From: Methylobacterium radiotolerans JCM 2831
Lineage (GTDB): Bacteria; Pseudomonadota; Alphaproteobacteria; Rhizobiales; Beijerinckiaceae
Reading direction: 5' to 3'
Length of the DNA stretch: 64,000 nucleotides
NCBI RefSeq assembly: GCF_000019725.1
Contig: NC_010505.1
Span: 3,705,001 to 3,769,000 of the forward strand
Part shown: positions 8,585 to 17,505 of the stretch, one piece after another
Layout: each line of letters opens with the position of its first letter
Position numbering within the stretch: position 1 is the stretch's first letter
Notes under the pieces: model-generated
Told to the model about the DNA's origin: nothing
The model's input: only the letters and a program-made list of their open reading frames with translations
Databases searched by the model: none
Position numbers and translations under genes: made by a program

Positions 8585-9232
8585 ATGTCCGCCATCACCC
8601 GCCATCCGCCGCCGCCCGCCGTCGACCCGGCTGTGCTGGCGGCTTTCCGAGACGTCTCGACGGCCACGATCAGCGACTGCCTGGCGCGGATGCCGGTCCT
8701 GGCCGGCCTGCGCCCGTTCCACCGCGGCGGACCACTCGTCGGCACGGCCTTCACGGTTCGCGTCCGGAGCGGCGACAACCTCGCCATCCATCAGGCTCTG
8801 GAAGAGGTCCGTCCCGGCGACGTGATCGTGGTCGACGGCGGCGGCGACACGAGCCGCGCGCTGGTGGGCGACATCATGAAGGCGATCGCCGAGAGCCGGG
8901 GCGTGGCCGGTTTCGTGATCGACGGCGCCGTGCGCGACACGGCGGCCTTCGCGGGCTCGGACTTTCCCTGCTACGCCCGTGACGCGACGCCGCGGGGTCC
9001 GTTCAAGACCGGTCCCGGCGCGATCAACGGGCCGGTCTGCGTCGGCGGCTGGACGGTGAATCCCGGGGACGTGGTGGTCGGCGACGCCGACGGCGTCGTC
9101 TCCTTCCCGCCCGGCGACGCGGCGGCCCTGCTCGACGCTGTGCGTGCGCAGGCGGCCCGCGAGGCGGAGGTTCTGGAGCAGATCCGGGCCGGCCGCTACG
9201 ACGGCCGCTACGCCCGGGTGGCGACGGGCTGA
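8585..9232 (+). CDS. RraA-fold protein (HMG/CHA aldolase-like, possible oxaloacetate decarboxylase)
   Basis: 215 residues covering the RraA-like fold. The metal/pyruvate-binding signature D-X20-R-D is exact: the D of VGDIMKA and the RD of DGAVRDT are separated by 20 residues. Upstream VVDGGGDTSRALVG supplies the typical glycine-rich loop. Class II aldolases of this fold cleave 4-hydroxy-4-methyl-2-oxoglutarate and several members also decarboxylate oxaloacetate. The acidic residue often found three positions after RD is an alanine here, so true aldolase activity is less certain. It lies tail-to-tail with a LysR gene (25-nt overlap) next to a tartrate dehydratase-like gene, which makes oxaloacetate decarboxylation an attractive role. 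Confidence 0.8.
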   Translation: MSAITRHPPPPAVDPAVLAAFRDVSTATISDCLARMPVLAGLRPFHRGGPLVGTAFTVRVRSGDNLAIHQALEEVRPGDVIVVDGGGDTSRALVGDIMKAIAESRGVAGFVIDGAVRDTAAFAGSDFPCYARDATPRGPFKTGPGAINGPVCVGGWTVNPGDVVVGDADGVVSFPPGDAAALLDAVRAQAAREAEVLEQIRAGRYDGRYARVATG

Positions 9233-10122
9233 TCGGGCCGGTCACGTCCGGGCGCGTGCAGGCGCTGCCACAGGGCCTCGGCCGCGCCGCCGCGGCTCCC
9301 CCGCGCCCGGAACAGCCGGATCTCCACCGGAACGTCCAGCTCCTGGGAACCTGCCCGAACGAGCAGGCCGCGCGCGATCGCCGCCTCCGCGAGCGTCGCC
9401 GGGAGCCACGCGACACCGTCGCCTCCCTGCGCCATGGTCATCAGCGTCGCCGCCAGGTGCGACGTGAAGGCCGGCTCGTGGCCGGCCGCCACCCCGCTCG
9501 CCGCGAGGATCCGCCCGAGCCCGGAGGCCTCGCCGTAGGCGAGGTAGCGGACCGGCCTGCTTAGCGGCCAGAGCGGCGCCCCGCCGGATATCGGAGCGCA
9601 GAGCGGCACCAGGCTGTCCGCGCCGACGCGGATGGACTCGCAGCGGCCATCGTCCAGGCGCGTGGGCAGGTCCGCGCGATGGTGGCACAGGAGCAGCTGC
9701 ACCTCGCCGGCCAGCAGGATGGCCTCGCAGGCCGCCATGCTGTCCGAGATCAGGTTGAGGGCGCCGAGCGTCTCGAAGGGCGCGTGCTGCCGGATCCAAC
9801 TTGGGAAGAACGTGAACGACAGCGCGTGCGTCGCCGCGATCGCGAGGCTCGCGTCCGCGCGCGCACCGGCGGCCCGGGCCTCGCCGCGCGCCCGATCCAG
9901 GCCCCGCAGCAGCTCCTCGGCGCCCGGCCGGAAGCGCGCTCCCGCGGCGGTCAGGCCTGCCCCTCGCGCGCTCCGCAGGAACAGCGGCGTCCCAACCCAC
10001 TCCTCCAGCGCGCGGATCCGTCGGCTGAAGGCCGGCTGCGTCACGTTCCGGGCCTCGGCGGCCCGCGAGAAGGTCCGGTGCTCGGCGAGCGCGAGGAAAT
10101 CCCTCATCCAGTCCAGATCCAT
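9208..10122 (-). CDS. LysR-family transcriptional regulator
   Basis: 304 residues from ATG 10122 (MDLDWMRDFL), the standard LysR beginning; longer in-frame starts run into the promoter of the divergent gene. Residues 1-60 form the winged helix-turn-helix (FLALAEHRTFSRAAEARNVTQPAFSRRIRALEEWVG). The rest is the periplasmic-binding-like effector domain. LysR regulators are usually transcribed divergently from a target; here the 118-bp spacer separates it from the tartrate dehydratase-like gene at 10241, so that gene is the most likely target, with a hydroxy acid as possible co-inducer. Its 3' end overlaps that of the RraA-like gene by 25 nt on the other strand. Confidence 0.93.
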   Translation of the reverse strand: MDLDWMRDFLALAEHRTFSRAAEARNVTQPAFSRRIRALEEWVGTPLFLRSARGAGLTAAGARFRPGAEELLRGLDRARGEARAAGARADASLAIAATHALSFTFFPSWIRQHAPFETLGALNLISDSMAACEAILLAGEVQLLLCHHRADLPTRLDDGRCESIRVGADSLVPLCAPISGGAPLWPLSRPVRYLAYGEASGLGRILAASGVAAGHEPAFTSHLAATLMTMAQGGDGVAWLPATLAEAAIARGLLVRAGSQELDVPVEIRLFRARGSRGGAAEALWQRLHAPGRDRPDQPVATRA

Positions 10123-10240
10123 GGCGCGCCTCTCCGACAGGACGGGCCGATGCCGTTCGCGCATCGCGCGCGCCGGAAACGGCATTGGCTGCCCGGGTGC
10201 GAGCGGCGCTACGGCACCGGGACCCGCCGGGAGGACAGCC

Positions 10241-11404
10241 ATGCGCATCGTCGACGTCCGCGAGGTCACCAAGCCGATCGCCTCGCCGATCCGCAACGCC
10301 TACATCGACTTCTCGAAGATGACCACGAGCCTCGTCGCTGTGGTCACCGACGCGGTGCGCGACGGCCGGCGGGTCGTCGGCTACGGCTTCAACTCGAACG
10401 GCCGCTACGGCCAGGGCGGCCTGATCCGCGAGCGCTTCCGCGACCGGATCCTGGAGGCCGATCCGGCGAGCCTCCTGACGGAGGCGGGCGACAACCTCGA
10501 TCCGCACCGGGTCTGGGCCGCGATGATGCGCAACGAGAAGCCGGGCGGCCACGGCGAGCGCTCGGTGGCGGTGGGCACCCTCGACATGGCGATCTGGGAC
10601 GCGACGGCGAAGATCGCCGGGAAGCCGCTGTTCCGGATGCTCGCCGAGCGGAAGGGCGTCGCCGCCGACCCGCGGGTCTTCGTCTACGCGGCGGGCGGCT
10701 ACTACTATCCCGGAAAGGACGATTCCGCCCTCCGCGCCGAGATGCGCGGCTATCTCGACCGCGGCTACAATGTCGTGAAGATGAAGATCGGTGGCGCGCC
10801 GATCGACGCGGATCAGCGCCGGATCGAGGCCGTGCTCGCTGAGATCGGCGGACGGGGACGTCTCGCGGTCGACGCCAACGGCCGCTTCGATCTCGAGACC
10901 GCCATCGCGTACGCACGGATGCTGCGGCAGTACCCGCTGTTCTGGTACGAGGAGGCGGGCGACCCGCTCGACTACGCGCTCCAGGCGGCGCTCGCGCCCT
11001 ACTATCCCGGGCCGATGGCCACCGGCGAGAACCTGTTCTCGCACCAGGATGCGCGCAATCTCCTGCGCTACGGCAACATGCGGCCCGACCGCGACTGGCT
11101 GCAGTTCGACTGCGCCCTGTCGTACGGGCTGGTGGAGTACCTGCGCACCCTCGACGTGCTGGCCGAGTTCGGCTGGTCGCCCTCCCGCTGCATCCCGCAT
11201 GGCGGGCACCAGATGTCGCTCAACATCGCGGCCGGCCTCGGCCTCGGCGGCAACGAGAGCTACCCGGATCTCTTCCAGCCCTACGGCGGCTTTCCCGACG
11301 GGGTGCGGGTCGAGGACGGCCACATCACCATGCCGGACCTGCCGGGCATCGGCTTCGAGGGCAAGTCGGACCTGATCGCGGAGATGCGCGCCCTCGCGGC
11401 GTAG
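10241..11404 (+). CDS. D(-)-tartrate dehydratase-like enolase-superfamily enzyme
   Basis: 387 residues; ATG with GGAGG-like ribosome site just upstream. Member of the mandelate racemase/muconate lactonizing group of the enolase superfamily. Seen: K180-x-K182 on the second barrel strand (VVKMKIGG), metal ligands D211 (with N213), E237 and E263 (TGENLF), general acid/base H320 (CIPHGGHQ), and K100. From memory, the characterised Bradyrhizobium D-tartrate dehydratase has the same set at positions two higher, a constant offset that argues for identical function: dehydration of D-tartrate to oxaloacetate with Mg2+. Divergent LysR gene and nearby RraA-fold gene support a small hydroxy-acid catabolic module. 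Confidence 0.88.
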   Translation: MRIVDVREVTKPIASPIRNAYIDFSKMTTSLVAVVTDAVRDGRRVVGYGFNSNGRYGQGGLIRERFRDRILEADPASLLTEAGDNLDPHRVWAAMMRNEKPGGHGERSVAVGTLDMAIWDATAKIAGKPLFRMLAERKGVAADPRVFVYAAGGYYYPGKDDSALRAEMRGYLDRGYNVVKMKIGGAPIDADQRRIEAVLAEIGGRGRLAVDANGRFDLETAIAYARMLRQYPLFWYEEAGDPLDYALQAALAPYYPGPMATGENLFSHQDARNLLRYGNMRPDRDWLQFDCALSYGLVEYLRTLDVLAEFGWSPSRCIPHGGHQMSLNIAAGLGLGGNESYPDLFQPYGGFPDGVRVEDGHITMPDLPGIGFEGKSDLIAEMRALAA

Positions 11405-11458
11405 CGCGCCCACCCGGGTGGCCTTGCGGAGCGCGACGCCGCGGTGGACGATGGCGCG

Positions 11459-12133
11459 ATGGATTCGGGCCCCCTCACCTACGCGATCGGCGACGTCCAC
11501 GGCTGCGCCGCCCTGCTCGACGCGCTGCTGGAGCGGATCGCCGGCCATGCCGGCGACCGCCCCCACCGGCTGGTCTTCCTCGGGGACTACATCGACCGCG
11601 GTCCGGACAGCGCCGCGGTGCTCCGCACCGTGAGCCGCCTGAACTGGGCCGAGCCCGAGCGCGTCGTCTGCCTGATGGGCAATCACGAGCGGATGCTGCT
11701 CGACGCGCTCCAGACGGGAAGCGCGGCCGCGCACTGGATGTACAACGGCGGCGAGGCGACGCTCGACGCGTTCGGCGCGCGGGACCCCGCCGGCCTTCCC
11801 CGGGACACCCTCGACTGGATCGAGGCGCTCCCGACGCTGCACGGTGACGGCGCCCACTGGTACGTGCATGCCGGCCTGCGGCCCGGCGCGGACGCCCGCG
11901 ATTCGGACGCGCACGATCGCCTGTGGATCCGCGACCCGTTTCTCGAGGGCGACCACGATTTCGGACGGCACGTGGTCCACGGCCACACGCCGCAACGGAG
12001 CGGGCGCCCGGAGGTGCGCCGGTTCCGTACCAACCTCGACACCGCGGCCGTCTACGGCGGCGCGCTCACCGCCGGGATCTTCTCGGACGCGCAGGGACCG
12101 GCCCTGGACTTCCTGCAGGTGCGGGCGGGCTGA
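11459..12133 (+). CDS. PPP-family metallophosphatase (serine/threonine phosphatase or ApaH-like)
   Basis: 224 residues from ATG 11459; GTG 11444 would add five residues. All calcineurin-like signature blocks are present: GDVHG (residues ~13-17), GDYIDRGPDS, GNHE, an HAG block (YVHAGLRPG) and GHTP near the end. The protein binds two metal ions and hydrolyses phosphomonoesters, either phosphoprotein or diadenosine tetraphosphate. Length and blocks fit bacterial PrpA/PPP phosphatases rather than full-length ApaH (~270-280 residues). It follows the tartrate dehydratase gene by 54 nt and could be on the same transcript, but no functional link is evident. Confidence 0.87.
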   Translation: MDSGPLTYAIGDVHGCAALLDALLERIAGHAGDRPHRLVFLGDYIDRGPDSAAVLRTVSRLNWAEPERVVCLMGNHERMLLDALQTGSAAAHWMYNGGEATLDAFGARDPAGLPRDTLDWIEALPTLHGDGAHWYVHAGLRPGADARDSDAHDRLWIRDPFLEGDHDFGRHVVHGHTPQRSGRPEVRRFRTNLDTAAVYGGALTAGIFSDAQGPALDFLQVRAG

Positions 12134-12199
12134 GGCTCGGACGCACCGCCGCGGCGGCCGGCGCGACGCCTCCGGCTTCGTCGAGGCCCGGGACTGATC

Positions 12200-12583
12200 T
12201 CAGGCCGCGCGTCGCGCAGGCACCAGTGCGCAGAGGATCCCCACGAGCCACCCGGCCATCAGGGCGAAGCCGCCCGTCGGCGCAGCCATCGGGAAGAGCG
12301 CGTGCTGGAGCCAAGCGCGCACCGAGAGGTCGCCGCAGAACAGGATCAGGCCGGCGACCAGGAGTCCGGCCGCGACGCGCGCGAGACCGGCCCGGGCGAG
12401 GCCCGAGGCCCCGAAGCCGACGAGCGCCAGGATCGCGGGGGCGTGGAACAGCAGGAACTGCGCCGCCGTCTTCAGCGAATCCGCCCCGGGGATGTGCGCC
12501 GCGGCGGCGCTCAGCGCGACGCCGAGCAGCCCGGCGAGGCCGGCGAGCGCCGCGAGCGCGCGGTCGATCCCCGCGAGTCTCAC
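12200..12583 (-). CDS. DUF423 small membrane protein
   Basis: 127 residues from GTG 12583, whose first bases overlap the engB stop (GTGA), so it is translationally coupled to engB. Four hydrophobic helices: LAALAGLAGLLGVALSAAAAH, then FLLFHAPAILALVGF, the AAGLLVAGLILFCGDL segment and FALMAGWLVGILCALV. The GAFGAH-type first-helix end (here ALSAAAAHIP), the FHAPAI motif, the FCGDL motif and TGG before the last helix are typical of DUF423 (YgdD-like) inner-membrane proteins of unknown function. Coupling to engB is a local arrangement and does not by itself reveal the role. Confidence 0.85.
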   Translation of the reverse strand: MRLAGIDRALAALAGLAGLLGVALSAAAAHIPGADSLKTAAQFLLFHAPAILALVGFGASGLARAGLARVAAGLLVAGLILFCGDLSVRAWLQHALFPMAAPTGGFALMAGWLVGILCALVPARRAA

Positions 12584-13233
12584 GCGCCGCGCTCCACCAG
12601 GAGCTTGGCGATGGCCGCGCGCAGATCCGGCACGCCGGAATCGTCCCGGCTCGAGGTGAGGATCACCTGCGGGTAGGCGGCCGGACGCTTGGCGAGACCC
12701 GCCTCGATCCCGGCGATGCGGCTGGCGACCTCGCCCTTCTTGAGGGAATCGCCCTTGGTCAGAACGACCTGGTAGCTCACCGCGGCCTTGTCGAGGCCGT
12801 CGAGCACGTCGGTGTCGATCGACTTGAAGCCGTGCCGGGCGTCGATGAGCATGAAGACCCGGGCCAGGTTGGTGCGGCCCTTGAGGTAGGAATGGATCAG
12901 ACGGGTCCACGCCTCGACCTTGGCCTTCTCGACGGCGGCGTAGCCGTAGCCGGGCATGTCGACCAGCGACAGGCGCTCGCCGATCCGGAAGAAGTTGAGC
13001 TGCTGCGTCCGCCCCGGCGTGTGCGAGGTCCGCGCCAGGGTGTTCCGCCCGGTCAGCGCGTTGATCAGGCTCGACTTGCCGACGTTCGAGCGGCCCGCGA
13101 AGGCGATCTCGACGCCCTCCATCGGGGGCAGACGGTCGAGGGTCTGGGCGGCCGCGTAGAAGTCGGCGGCGCCGGCGAAGAGAAGGCGGCCGGCCTCGGC
13201 GAGGTCGGCCGCGTCGTCGTTGGTGTCGGTCAC
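12580..13233 (-). CDS. engB: Ribosome biogenesis GTP-binding protein EngB/YsxC/YihA
   Basis: 217 residues; family members are ~200. It is an essential TrmE-Era-EngA-EngB-Septin GTPase that helps assemble the large ribosomal subunit. Visible G motifs: G1 FAGRSNVGKSSLIN, G2 threonine region RTSHTPGRTQQLNFF, G3 LVDMPGYGYA, G4 VLTKGD, G5 near TSSRDDSGV. It stands 13 bases downstream of yidC and overlaps the DUF423 gene by four bases, so it is part of the rpmH-rnpA-yidC-engB group widely conserved in alphaproteobacteria. Confidence 0.97.
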   Translation of the reverse strand: MTDTNDDAADLAEAGRLLFAGAADFYAAAQTLDRLPPMEGVEIAFAGRSNVGKSSLINALTGRNTLARTSHTPGRTQQLNFFRIGERLSLVDMPGYGYAAVEKAKVEAWTRLIHSYLKGRTNLARVFMLIDARHGFKSIDTDVLDGLDKAAVSYQVVLTKGDSLKKGEVASRIAGIEAGLAKRPAAYPQVILTSSRDDSGVPDLRAAIAKLLVERGA

Positions 13234-13246
13234 GGCGTGTCGCCTG

Positions 13247-15100
13247 TCAGCTCTTGGTGGCGGCCGCTTTGGTGCCGTTGCCGCGGCGGAACGTCGATCG
13301 CAGGTTGTCCCACAACTCCACCTTCACGCCGTTGCGGCGCATGATGACGTACTGCTGGATCACCGACAGGGTGTTGTTCCAGGCCCAGTAGATCACGAGG
13401 CCAGCGGGGAACGAGCCCAGCATGAAGGTGAACACGATCGGCATGAAGGTGAAGATCTGCGCCTGGACCGGGTCCGGCGGAGCGGGATTCATCTTCATCT
13501 GCACGAACATCGTGATGCCCATGATGATCGGCCAGACGCCCAGGTGCACGAAATCGGGCGCCGGGAACGGCAGCAGGCCGAACAGGTTCACGATGCTCGT
13601 CGGATCCGGCGCCGCGAGGTCGCGGATCCAGCCGAAGAACGGCGCGTGGCGCATCTCGATGGTGATGAACAGGACCTTGTAGAGCGCGAAGAAGACCGGG
13701 ATCTGGATCAGCACCGGCCAGCAGCCGGCGACCGGGTTGATCTTCTCCTTCTTGTACAGCTCCATCGTGGCCTGCTGCTGCTTCATGCGGTCGTCCTTGT
13801 ACCGCTCGCGAATGGCGGCCATCTCCGGCTGCACGGCCTTCATCTTGGCCATGGAGACGTAGGACCGGTTCGCGATCGGCAGGAACAGCAGCTTCAGGCA
13901 GAAGGTCACCACCAGGATCGAGACGCCGAAGTTGCCGAACAGGTGGTAGAAGAAGTCCAGCGCCCGGAACATCGGCTTGGTGATGAAGAAGAACCAGCCC
14001 CAGTCGATCATCAGATCGAAGTGCTTGATGCCGAGATCCTTCTCGTAGTTGTTGATGACGTTGACTTCCTTGGCGCCCGCGAACAGCCGCTGCGTCGCGG
14101 TGGCCGAGGCACCCGCCGCGAGGTTCACGGCGTCGCCGCGCACGCTCGCCTGGTAGACGTTGGTGGCACCGTCGGTCCGGTCGGTGAAGGCGCCGGTGTA
14201 GGGCGTGTCCTGATCGGGGATCGCGGCCGCCGCCCAGTACTTGTCGGTGATGCCGACGAAGCCGCCGGTCACGCCGGTCCAGGCCTTGCCCTTGGTGTTG
14301 GCACCGCCGTAGGCGCCCTCCTTGGCGAGCTTGTCGTAGGTGAATTCCTGCAGGCCGTCGTTGCCCAGATAGCCGATCATGCCCTCGTGCAGGACGTAGT
14401 AGCCCTGGGTGTGCGGCTTACCCCAGCGGGAGACGAGGCTGTACGGGTACAGCGTGATCGCGCCCGAGCCCTTGTTCTCGACCTCGTCGCGGATCGTGAA
14501 CATGTACTTGTCGTCGACCGCGATGATCCGCTTGAAGACGAGGCCGGCGCCGTTGTCCCAGGTCAGGGTCACGGGCATGCCGGGCGAGAGCGTCTTGCCG
14601 TCGCTGGTCCACAGGGTGTCGTTGGTCGGCAGCGGACCGGCATTGGCGCCGACCCAGCCGAACTCGGCGTAGTAGGGCGTCTCGGTCCCGGCCGGCGAGA
14701 ACAGCACGATCTCGGGGCTCTTGGGGTCGATGGTCTCGTGGTAGTTCTTGAGCGAGACGTCGTCGACGCGGCCGCCCTTCAGGGCGATCGAGCCCGAGAG
14801 CGCCGGGGTCTCGATCCGCACGCGCGGCGAGCGGGCCAGCGCCGCCTCGCGGGAGACCGGGCCGCCCTGGGCGGTCGGCAGCGTGCCGGGCGCGGGCGCG
14901 GCCGGGCCGCCCTCCTTCGGGGACGGCGAGGGCACGCCGTCCGGGGTCACGCCCGGGGGCTGCTGCTGCGCGGCCTTGTTCTGCGCCTCGATCTGGCGCT
15001 GCTGCTCCATGCGCGGGCCGGCCACGAAGTACTGCCACCCGAGCAGCACCAGCAGCGACAGGCCGATGGCCACGAACATGTTCGTCTTGTCATTGCCCAT
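13247..15100 (-). CDS. yidC: Membrane protein insertase YidC/Oxa1
   Basis: 617 residues. The start at ATG 15100 gives [25 protein letters not shown], the N-terminal signal-anchor typical of Gram-negative YidC. This is followed by a Gln/Pro/Ala-rich linker, the large periplasmic P1 beta-supersandwich domain (residues ~75-350) and the five-helix insertase core at the C-terminus. Core features seen: [31 protein letters not shown], the [12 protein letters not shown] cytoplasmic hairpin, [18 protein letters not shown] and the final [15 protein letters not shown] segment. It inserts and folds inner-membrane proteins with or without SecYEG. The rnpA frame overlaps its first 11 bases; no yidD gene lies between them. 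Confidence 0.97.
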   Translation of the reverse strand: MGNDKTNMFVAIGLSLLVLLGWQYFVAGPRMEQQRQIEAQNKAAQQQPPGVTPDGVPSPSPKEGGPAAPAPGTLPTAQGGPVSREAALARSPRVRIETPALSGSIALKGGRVDDVSLKNYHETIDPKSPEIVLFSPAGTETPYYAEFGWVGANAGPLPTNDTLWTSDGKTLSPGMPVTLTWDNGAGLVFKRIIAVDDKYMFTIRDEVENKGSGAITLYPYSLVSRWGKPHTQGYYVLHEGMIGYLGNDGLQEFTYDKLAKEGAYGGANTKGKAWTGVTGGFVGITDKYWAAAAIPDQDTPYTGAFTDRTDGATNVYQASVRGDAVNLAAGASATATQRLFAGAKEVNVINNYEKDLGIKHFDLMIDWGWFFFITKPMFRALDFFYHLFGNFGVSILVVTFCLKLLFLPIANRSYVSMAKMKAVQPEMAAIRERYKDDRMKQQQATMELYKKEKINPVAGCWPVLIQIPVFFALYKVLFITIEMRHAPFFGWIRDLAAPDPTSIVNLFGLLPFPAPDFVHLGVWPIIMGITMFVQMKMNPAPPDPVQAQIFTFMPIVFTFMLGSFPAGLVIYWAWNNTLSVIQQYVIMRRNGVKVELWDNLRSTFRRGNGTKAAATKS

Positions 15101-15710
15101 CAGGGACACCGCCGCACGCGTTCGGAGTGGCAACAGGAGCGTCGCCGGCCCCGGAGGACCTGCGCGCGCCTGTGATTCGGGGATCTCTGTCGCACCCCTG
15201 CGACGGGCCGATGTCGGCTCCGCCGGTCGGGGCCGCCTGCGCGGAGGCGCGGCCGGCTTCGTGCGGGAGAGAGGACGTCTGAGATAGGGTCTTGTCGGGG
15301 GTCGGCCCGGAGCGCCGGCCACCGGACCGGCCGGAGGGCCTGTCCCCGCGGGCCGCCGCCGGGCGGGTCACCGCGGGAATCGCGCGACGCAGATCCTCGG
15401 TGAGGGTCTCGAAGGCGGCTTCCAGGGCGGGACGGCGGGCGATCAGCACGATGTCGGCCGGAAGGCCCGCGAGCTCGCCCGGCAGATCGGACGCGACCAC
15501 GCTCAGGGCCGCGCGGAGGCGGCGCCGGATGCGGTTGCGCTCCGTCGCGTGACCGACACGCTTGGTGATGGTGAACCCGAGACGGAGGCCGGGACAAGCG
15601 TCCGGGTTCCGAAGACGCCCCTGCGCGGTCATCCGCTCGGTGTGGAAGCGACGTCCCTCGGCCGCCGCCAGGAAGTCGGGTCGTTTCTTGAGCCGCTCGA
15701 TCGTCGCCAT
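15090..15710 (-). CDS. rnpA: Ribonuclease P protein component with unusual C-terminal extension
   Basis: 206 residues from ATG 15710 ([16 protein letters not shown], the usual RnpA N-terminus). RnpA binds the catalytic RNase P RNA and helps process pre-tRNA 5' ends. The signature block [26 protein letters not shown] is intact. A usual RnpA ends near residue 120-130; here a low-complexity Gly/Ser/Arg/Pro tail of roughly 80 residues continues until the frame closes inside the first codons of yidC. The tail has no recognisable homology, and the spacer it crosses is where yidD often lies. It may be a genuine extension or simply open GC-rich sequence. Confidence 0.92.
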   Translation of the reverse strand: MATIERLKKRPDFLAAAEGRRFHTERMTAQGRLRNPDACPGLRLGFTITKRVGHATERNRIRRRLRAALSVVASDLPGELAGLPADIVLIARRPALEAAFETLTEDLRRAIPAVTRPAAARGDRPSGRSGGRRSGPTPDKTLSQTSSLPHEAGRASAQAAPTGGADIGPSQGCDRDPRITGARRSSGAGDAPVATPNACGGVPDGQ

Positions 15711-15788
15711 CGATGGTTCGATCCCGGCCGATACCACTTGCCTCGTGGCGCGGATGCCCGGGGCGTCCGCGCCGGCGAGGATCAGGCC

Positions 15789-15923
15789 TCAGGCCGACAG
15801 GCGCTTGCGGCCATGGGCGCGACGGCGCGCGATGACCTTGCGGCCGCCGGCGGTGGCCATGCGCGCACGGAAACCGTGACGGCGCTTACGGACGAGCTTG
15901 CTCGGCTGGTAGGTTCTCTTCAT
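15789..15923 (-). CDS. rpmH: 50S ribosomal protein L34
   Basis: 44 residues, the usual L34 size, too short for many gene finders. The sequence begins [18 protein letters not shown] and continues with [23 protein letters not shown], an almost perfect bacterial L34 pattern, extremely basic. It is a structural protein of the large ribosomal subunit. It lies 78 nt before the rnpA start on the same strand in the universal rpmH-rnpA order. The upstream hairpin at 16014-16032 probably separates it from apt transcription. Confidence 0.98.
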   Translation of the reverse strand: MKRTYQPSKLVRKRRHGFRARMATAGGRKVIARRRAHGRKRLSA

Positions 15924-16013
15924 GGCTCAGAGCCTTCAAAGGTCGAGGCGCGCTCGCGGGCAGCTGATGCTGCACCCGACCTCCACGCGTCCTGGTTGTC
16001 TGCAAACACGAAG

Positions 16014-16032
16014 GGCGCCCATGCGGGGCGCC
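16014..16032 (-). terminator. Probable intrinsic terminator between apt and rpmH
   Basis: On the minus strand: GGCGCCC, loop CGCAT, GGGCGCC, then CTTCGTGTTT. A 7-bp perfect GC stem followed by a modestly T-rich tail, 60 nt past the apt stop and 90 nt before rpmH. Confidence 0.5.
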
Positions 16033-16091
16033 ACGTCGCGAGTGGCGGGCTTATGGCGGATGGGCCCCGCGAAGTCAACGTTTCGCGGGCC

Positions 16092-16637
16092 CTAATGACC
16101 CTCGAACTGCATGAGGGTGCGCACCTCGACGCCCAGGTCGCGCAGGCGCTGCGCGCCGCCGATCTCGGGCAGGTCGATGACGAAGCAGGCGGCCACGATC
16201 TCGGCGCCGATCTTCTGGAGCAGGTTCACGGCCGCGATCGCCGTGCCGCCGGTGGCGATCAGGTCGTCGACCAGCAGCACCTTGTCGCCCGGCCGGACGG
16301 CGTCGACGTGGATCTCGATCTCGTCGGTCCCGTACTCGAGGGCGTAGGCCATCGACACGGTCTTGTGGGGCAGCTTGCCCTTCTTGCGGATCGGCACGAA
16401 GCCGCAGGAGAGCTGGTGGGCGATGGCCCCGCCCAGGATGAAGCCCCGCGCCTCGATGCCGGCCACTTGGTGGATCTGTCCGCCGGCGTAGGGGTGCACC
16501 AGGGCGTCGACCGCCCGCCGGAAGGCGCGCGGGTCGCTCAGCAGCGTGGTGATGTCGCGGAAGATGATCCCCGGCTTCGGGTAATCGGGAATCGAGCGGA
16601 CCGATTCCTTCAGCGCGACGTGGCGGCGGGCTTCCAT
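16092..16637 (-). CDS. apt: Adenine phosphoribosyltransferase
   Basis: 181 residues, normal for bacterial Apt. It makes AMP from adenine and PRPP in purine salvage. The PRPP-binding motif [14 protein letters not shown] is intact, as are the N-terminal [17 protein letters not shown] segment with the conserved family fingerprint, the [16 protein letters not shown] loop, and the flexible catalytic-loop region [21 protein letters not shown]. It lies 70 nt downstream of the inositol phosphatase-like gene on the same strand, so the two may share a transcript that ends at the hairpin at 16014-16032. Confidence 0.97.
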   Translation of the reverse strand: MEARRHVALKESVRSIPDYPKPGIIFRDITTLLSDPRAFRRAVDALVHPYAGGQIHQVAGIEARGFILGGAIAHQLSCGFVPIRKKGKLPHKTVSMAYALEYGTDEIEIHVDAVRPGDKVLLVDDLIATGGTAIAAVNLLQKIGAEIVAACFVIDLPEIGGAQRLRDLGVEVRTLMQFEGH

Positions 16638-16707
16638 GCGTTCGGCCTTCCGTGGAGAACCGCGGGCTTAAAGCAGAAGCTCGGCGCCCTGACCAGTTCG
16701 CGGCGGC

Positions 16708-17505
16708 TCAGGCCGCCTGGACCTTCTTGAGGATGGCGACGAGGTCCCGGTGCAGCCCCTCGTTGCCGCAGGCCACCGAGCGCGGGGCCAGGGGTTCGGC
16801 CGCGCCGTCCGCCGAGGTCACGAAGCCGCCCGCCTCGCGCACCAGGATCACGCCGGCGGCGAAGTCGTAGGTCTGGAGATCGCGCTCCCAGTAGGCGTCG
16901 AGGCGGCCGCAGGCGACGTAGGCCATGTCGAGGGCCGCCGAGCCCATCCGGCGGGTGCCGCCGGCCACCGCCATCACGGCGCCGAGCTCGCGCAGGAGGC
17001 GCGGATGGCTGCCGCGACCGAGATAGGGCGTGCCGTAGCCCACCAGCGCGTCCGCCATGTCCTGGCGGCCGGAGACGCGCAGGCGCCGGTTGTTGAGATA
17101 GGCGCCCTTGCCGCGCTCGGCGACGAACAGCTCGTCCTTGATCGGGTCGAAGATCGCGCCGGCCACGATCTGGCCCTCGCGCTCGAGACCGACCGAGACC
17201 GCGAAATGCGGCACGCCGTGCAGGAAGTTCGACGTGCCGTCGAGAGGGTCGATGTGCCACGTGTGGCTCTTGTCGGTCCCCTCGATGATCCCGTTCTCCT
17301 CCAGCACGAGGCCGTAGCCCGGACGCGCCTTCAGGAGGGCGTCGCGCAGCACCTCCTCGGCCTTGCGGTCGGCCGCGGAGACGAAGTCGCCCGGACCTTT
17401 GCGCGAGACCTGCAGGTTCTCGACCTCGCCGAAGTCGCGGCGCAGGCCGCGCGCGGCCTTGCGCACGGCATCGACCATCACGGTCATGAGCGGGGAGGAG
17501 ATCAT
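16708..17505 (-). CDS. suhB: Inositol monophosphatase family protein (SuhB-like)
   Basis: 265 residues. Li-sensitive Mg2+-dependent phosphatase fold. Metal-binding motifs: the glutamate of VLEENGIIEGTD, WHIDPLDGTSNFLHG (DPxDGT), and the third aspartate in QTYDFAAGVIL, where most members have a W-D pair, here Y-D. It hydrolyses inositol-1-phosphate or related sugar phosphates; in several bacteria SuhB also acts in rRNA transcription complexes independently of its enzyme activity. Alternative starts lie a few codons in (MTVMVDAVRKA). The assignment to SuhB proper rather than another IMPase subfamily is probable, not certain. Confidence 0.88.
   Translation of the reverse strand: MISSPLMTVMVDAVRKAARGLRRDFGEVENLQVSRKGPGDFVSAADRKAEEVLRDALLKARPGYGLVLEENGIIEGTDKSHTWHIDPLDGTSNFLHGVPHFAVSVGLEREGQIVAGAIFDPIKDELFVAERGKGAYLNNRRLRVSGRQDMADALVGYGTPYLGRGSHPRLLRELGAVMAVAGGTRRMGSAALDMAYVACGRLDAYWERDLQTYDFAAGVILVREAGGFVTSADGAAEPLAPRSVACGNEGLHRDLVAILKKVQAA

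Noticed and set aside
9242..11995. Very long open frame on the minus strand covering the LysR and tartrate dehydratase genes
   Set aside because: Antisense to well-supported genes with conserved motifs; long antisense frames are expected in ~70% GC DNA. The sequence is low-complexity Arg/Gly/Val.
13220..15175. Long plus-strand open frame over yidC
   Set aside because: Mirror of yidC codons, rich in His/Asp/Val; no family resemblance.
15100..15597. Minus-strand frame between rnpA and yidC as a possible yidD
   Set aside because: No YidD motif (Cys-rich CRFxPTCS) present; it is a shadow frame of rnpA.
15711..15788. Possible tRNA-like sequence near GGTTCGATCCC at about 15716
   Set aside because: No acceptor stem or anticodon loop can be formed around it; it belongs to the rpmH-rnpA spacer.
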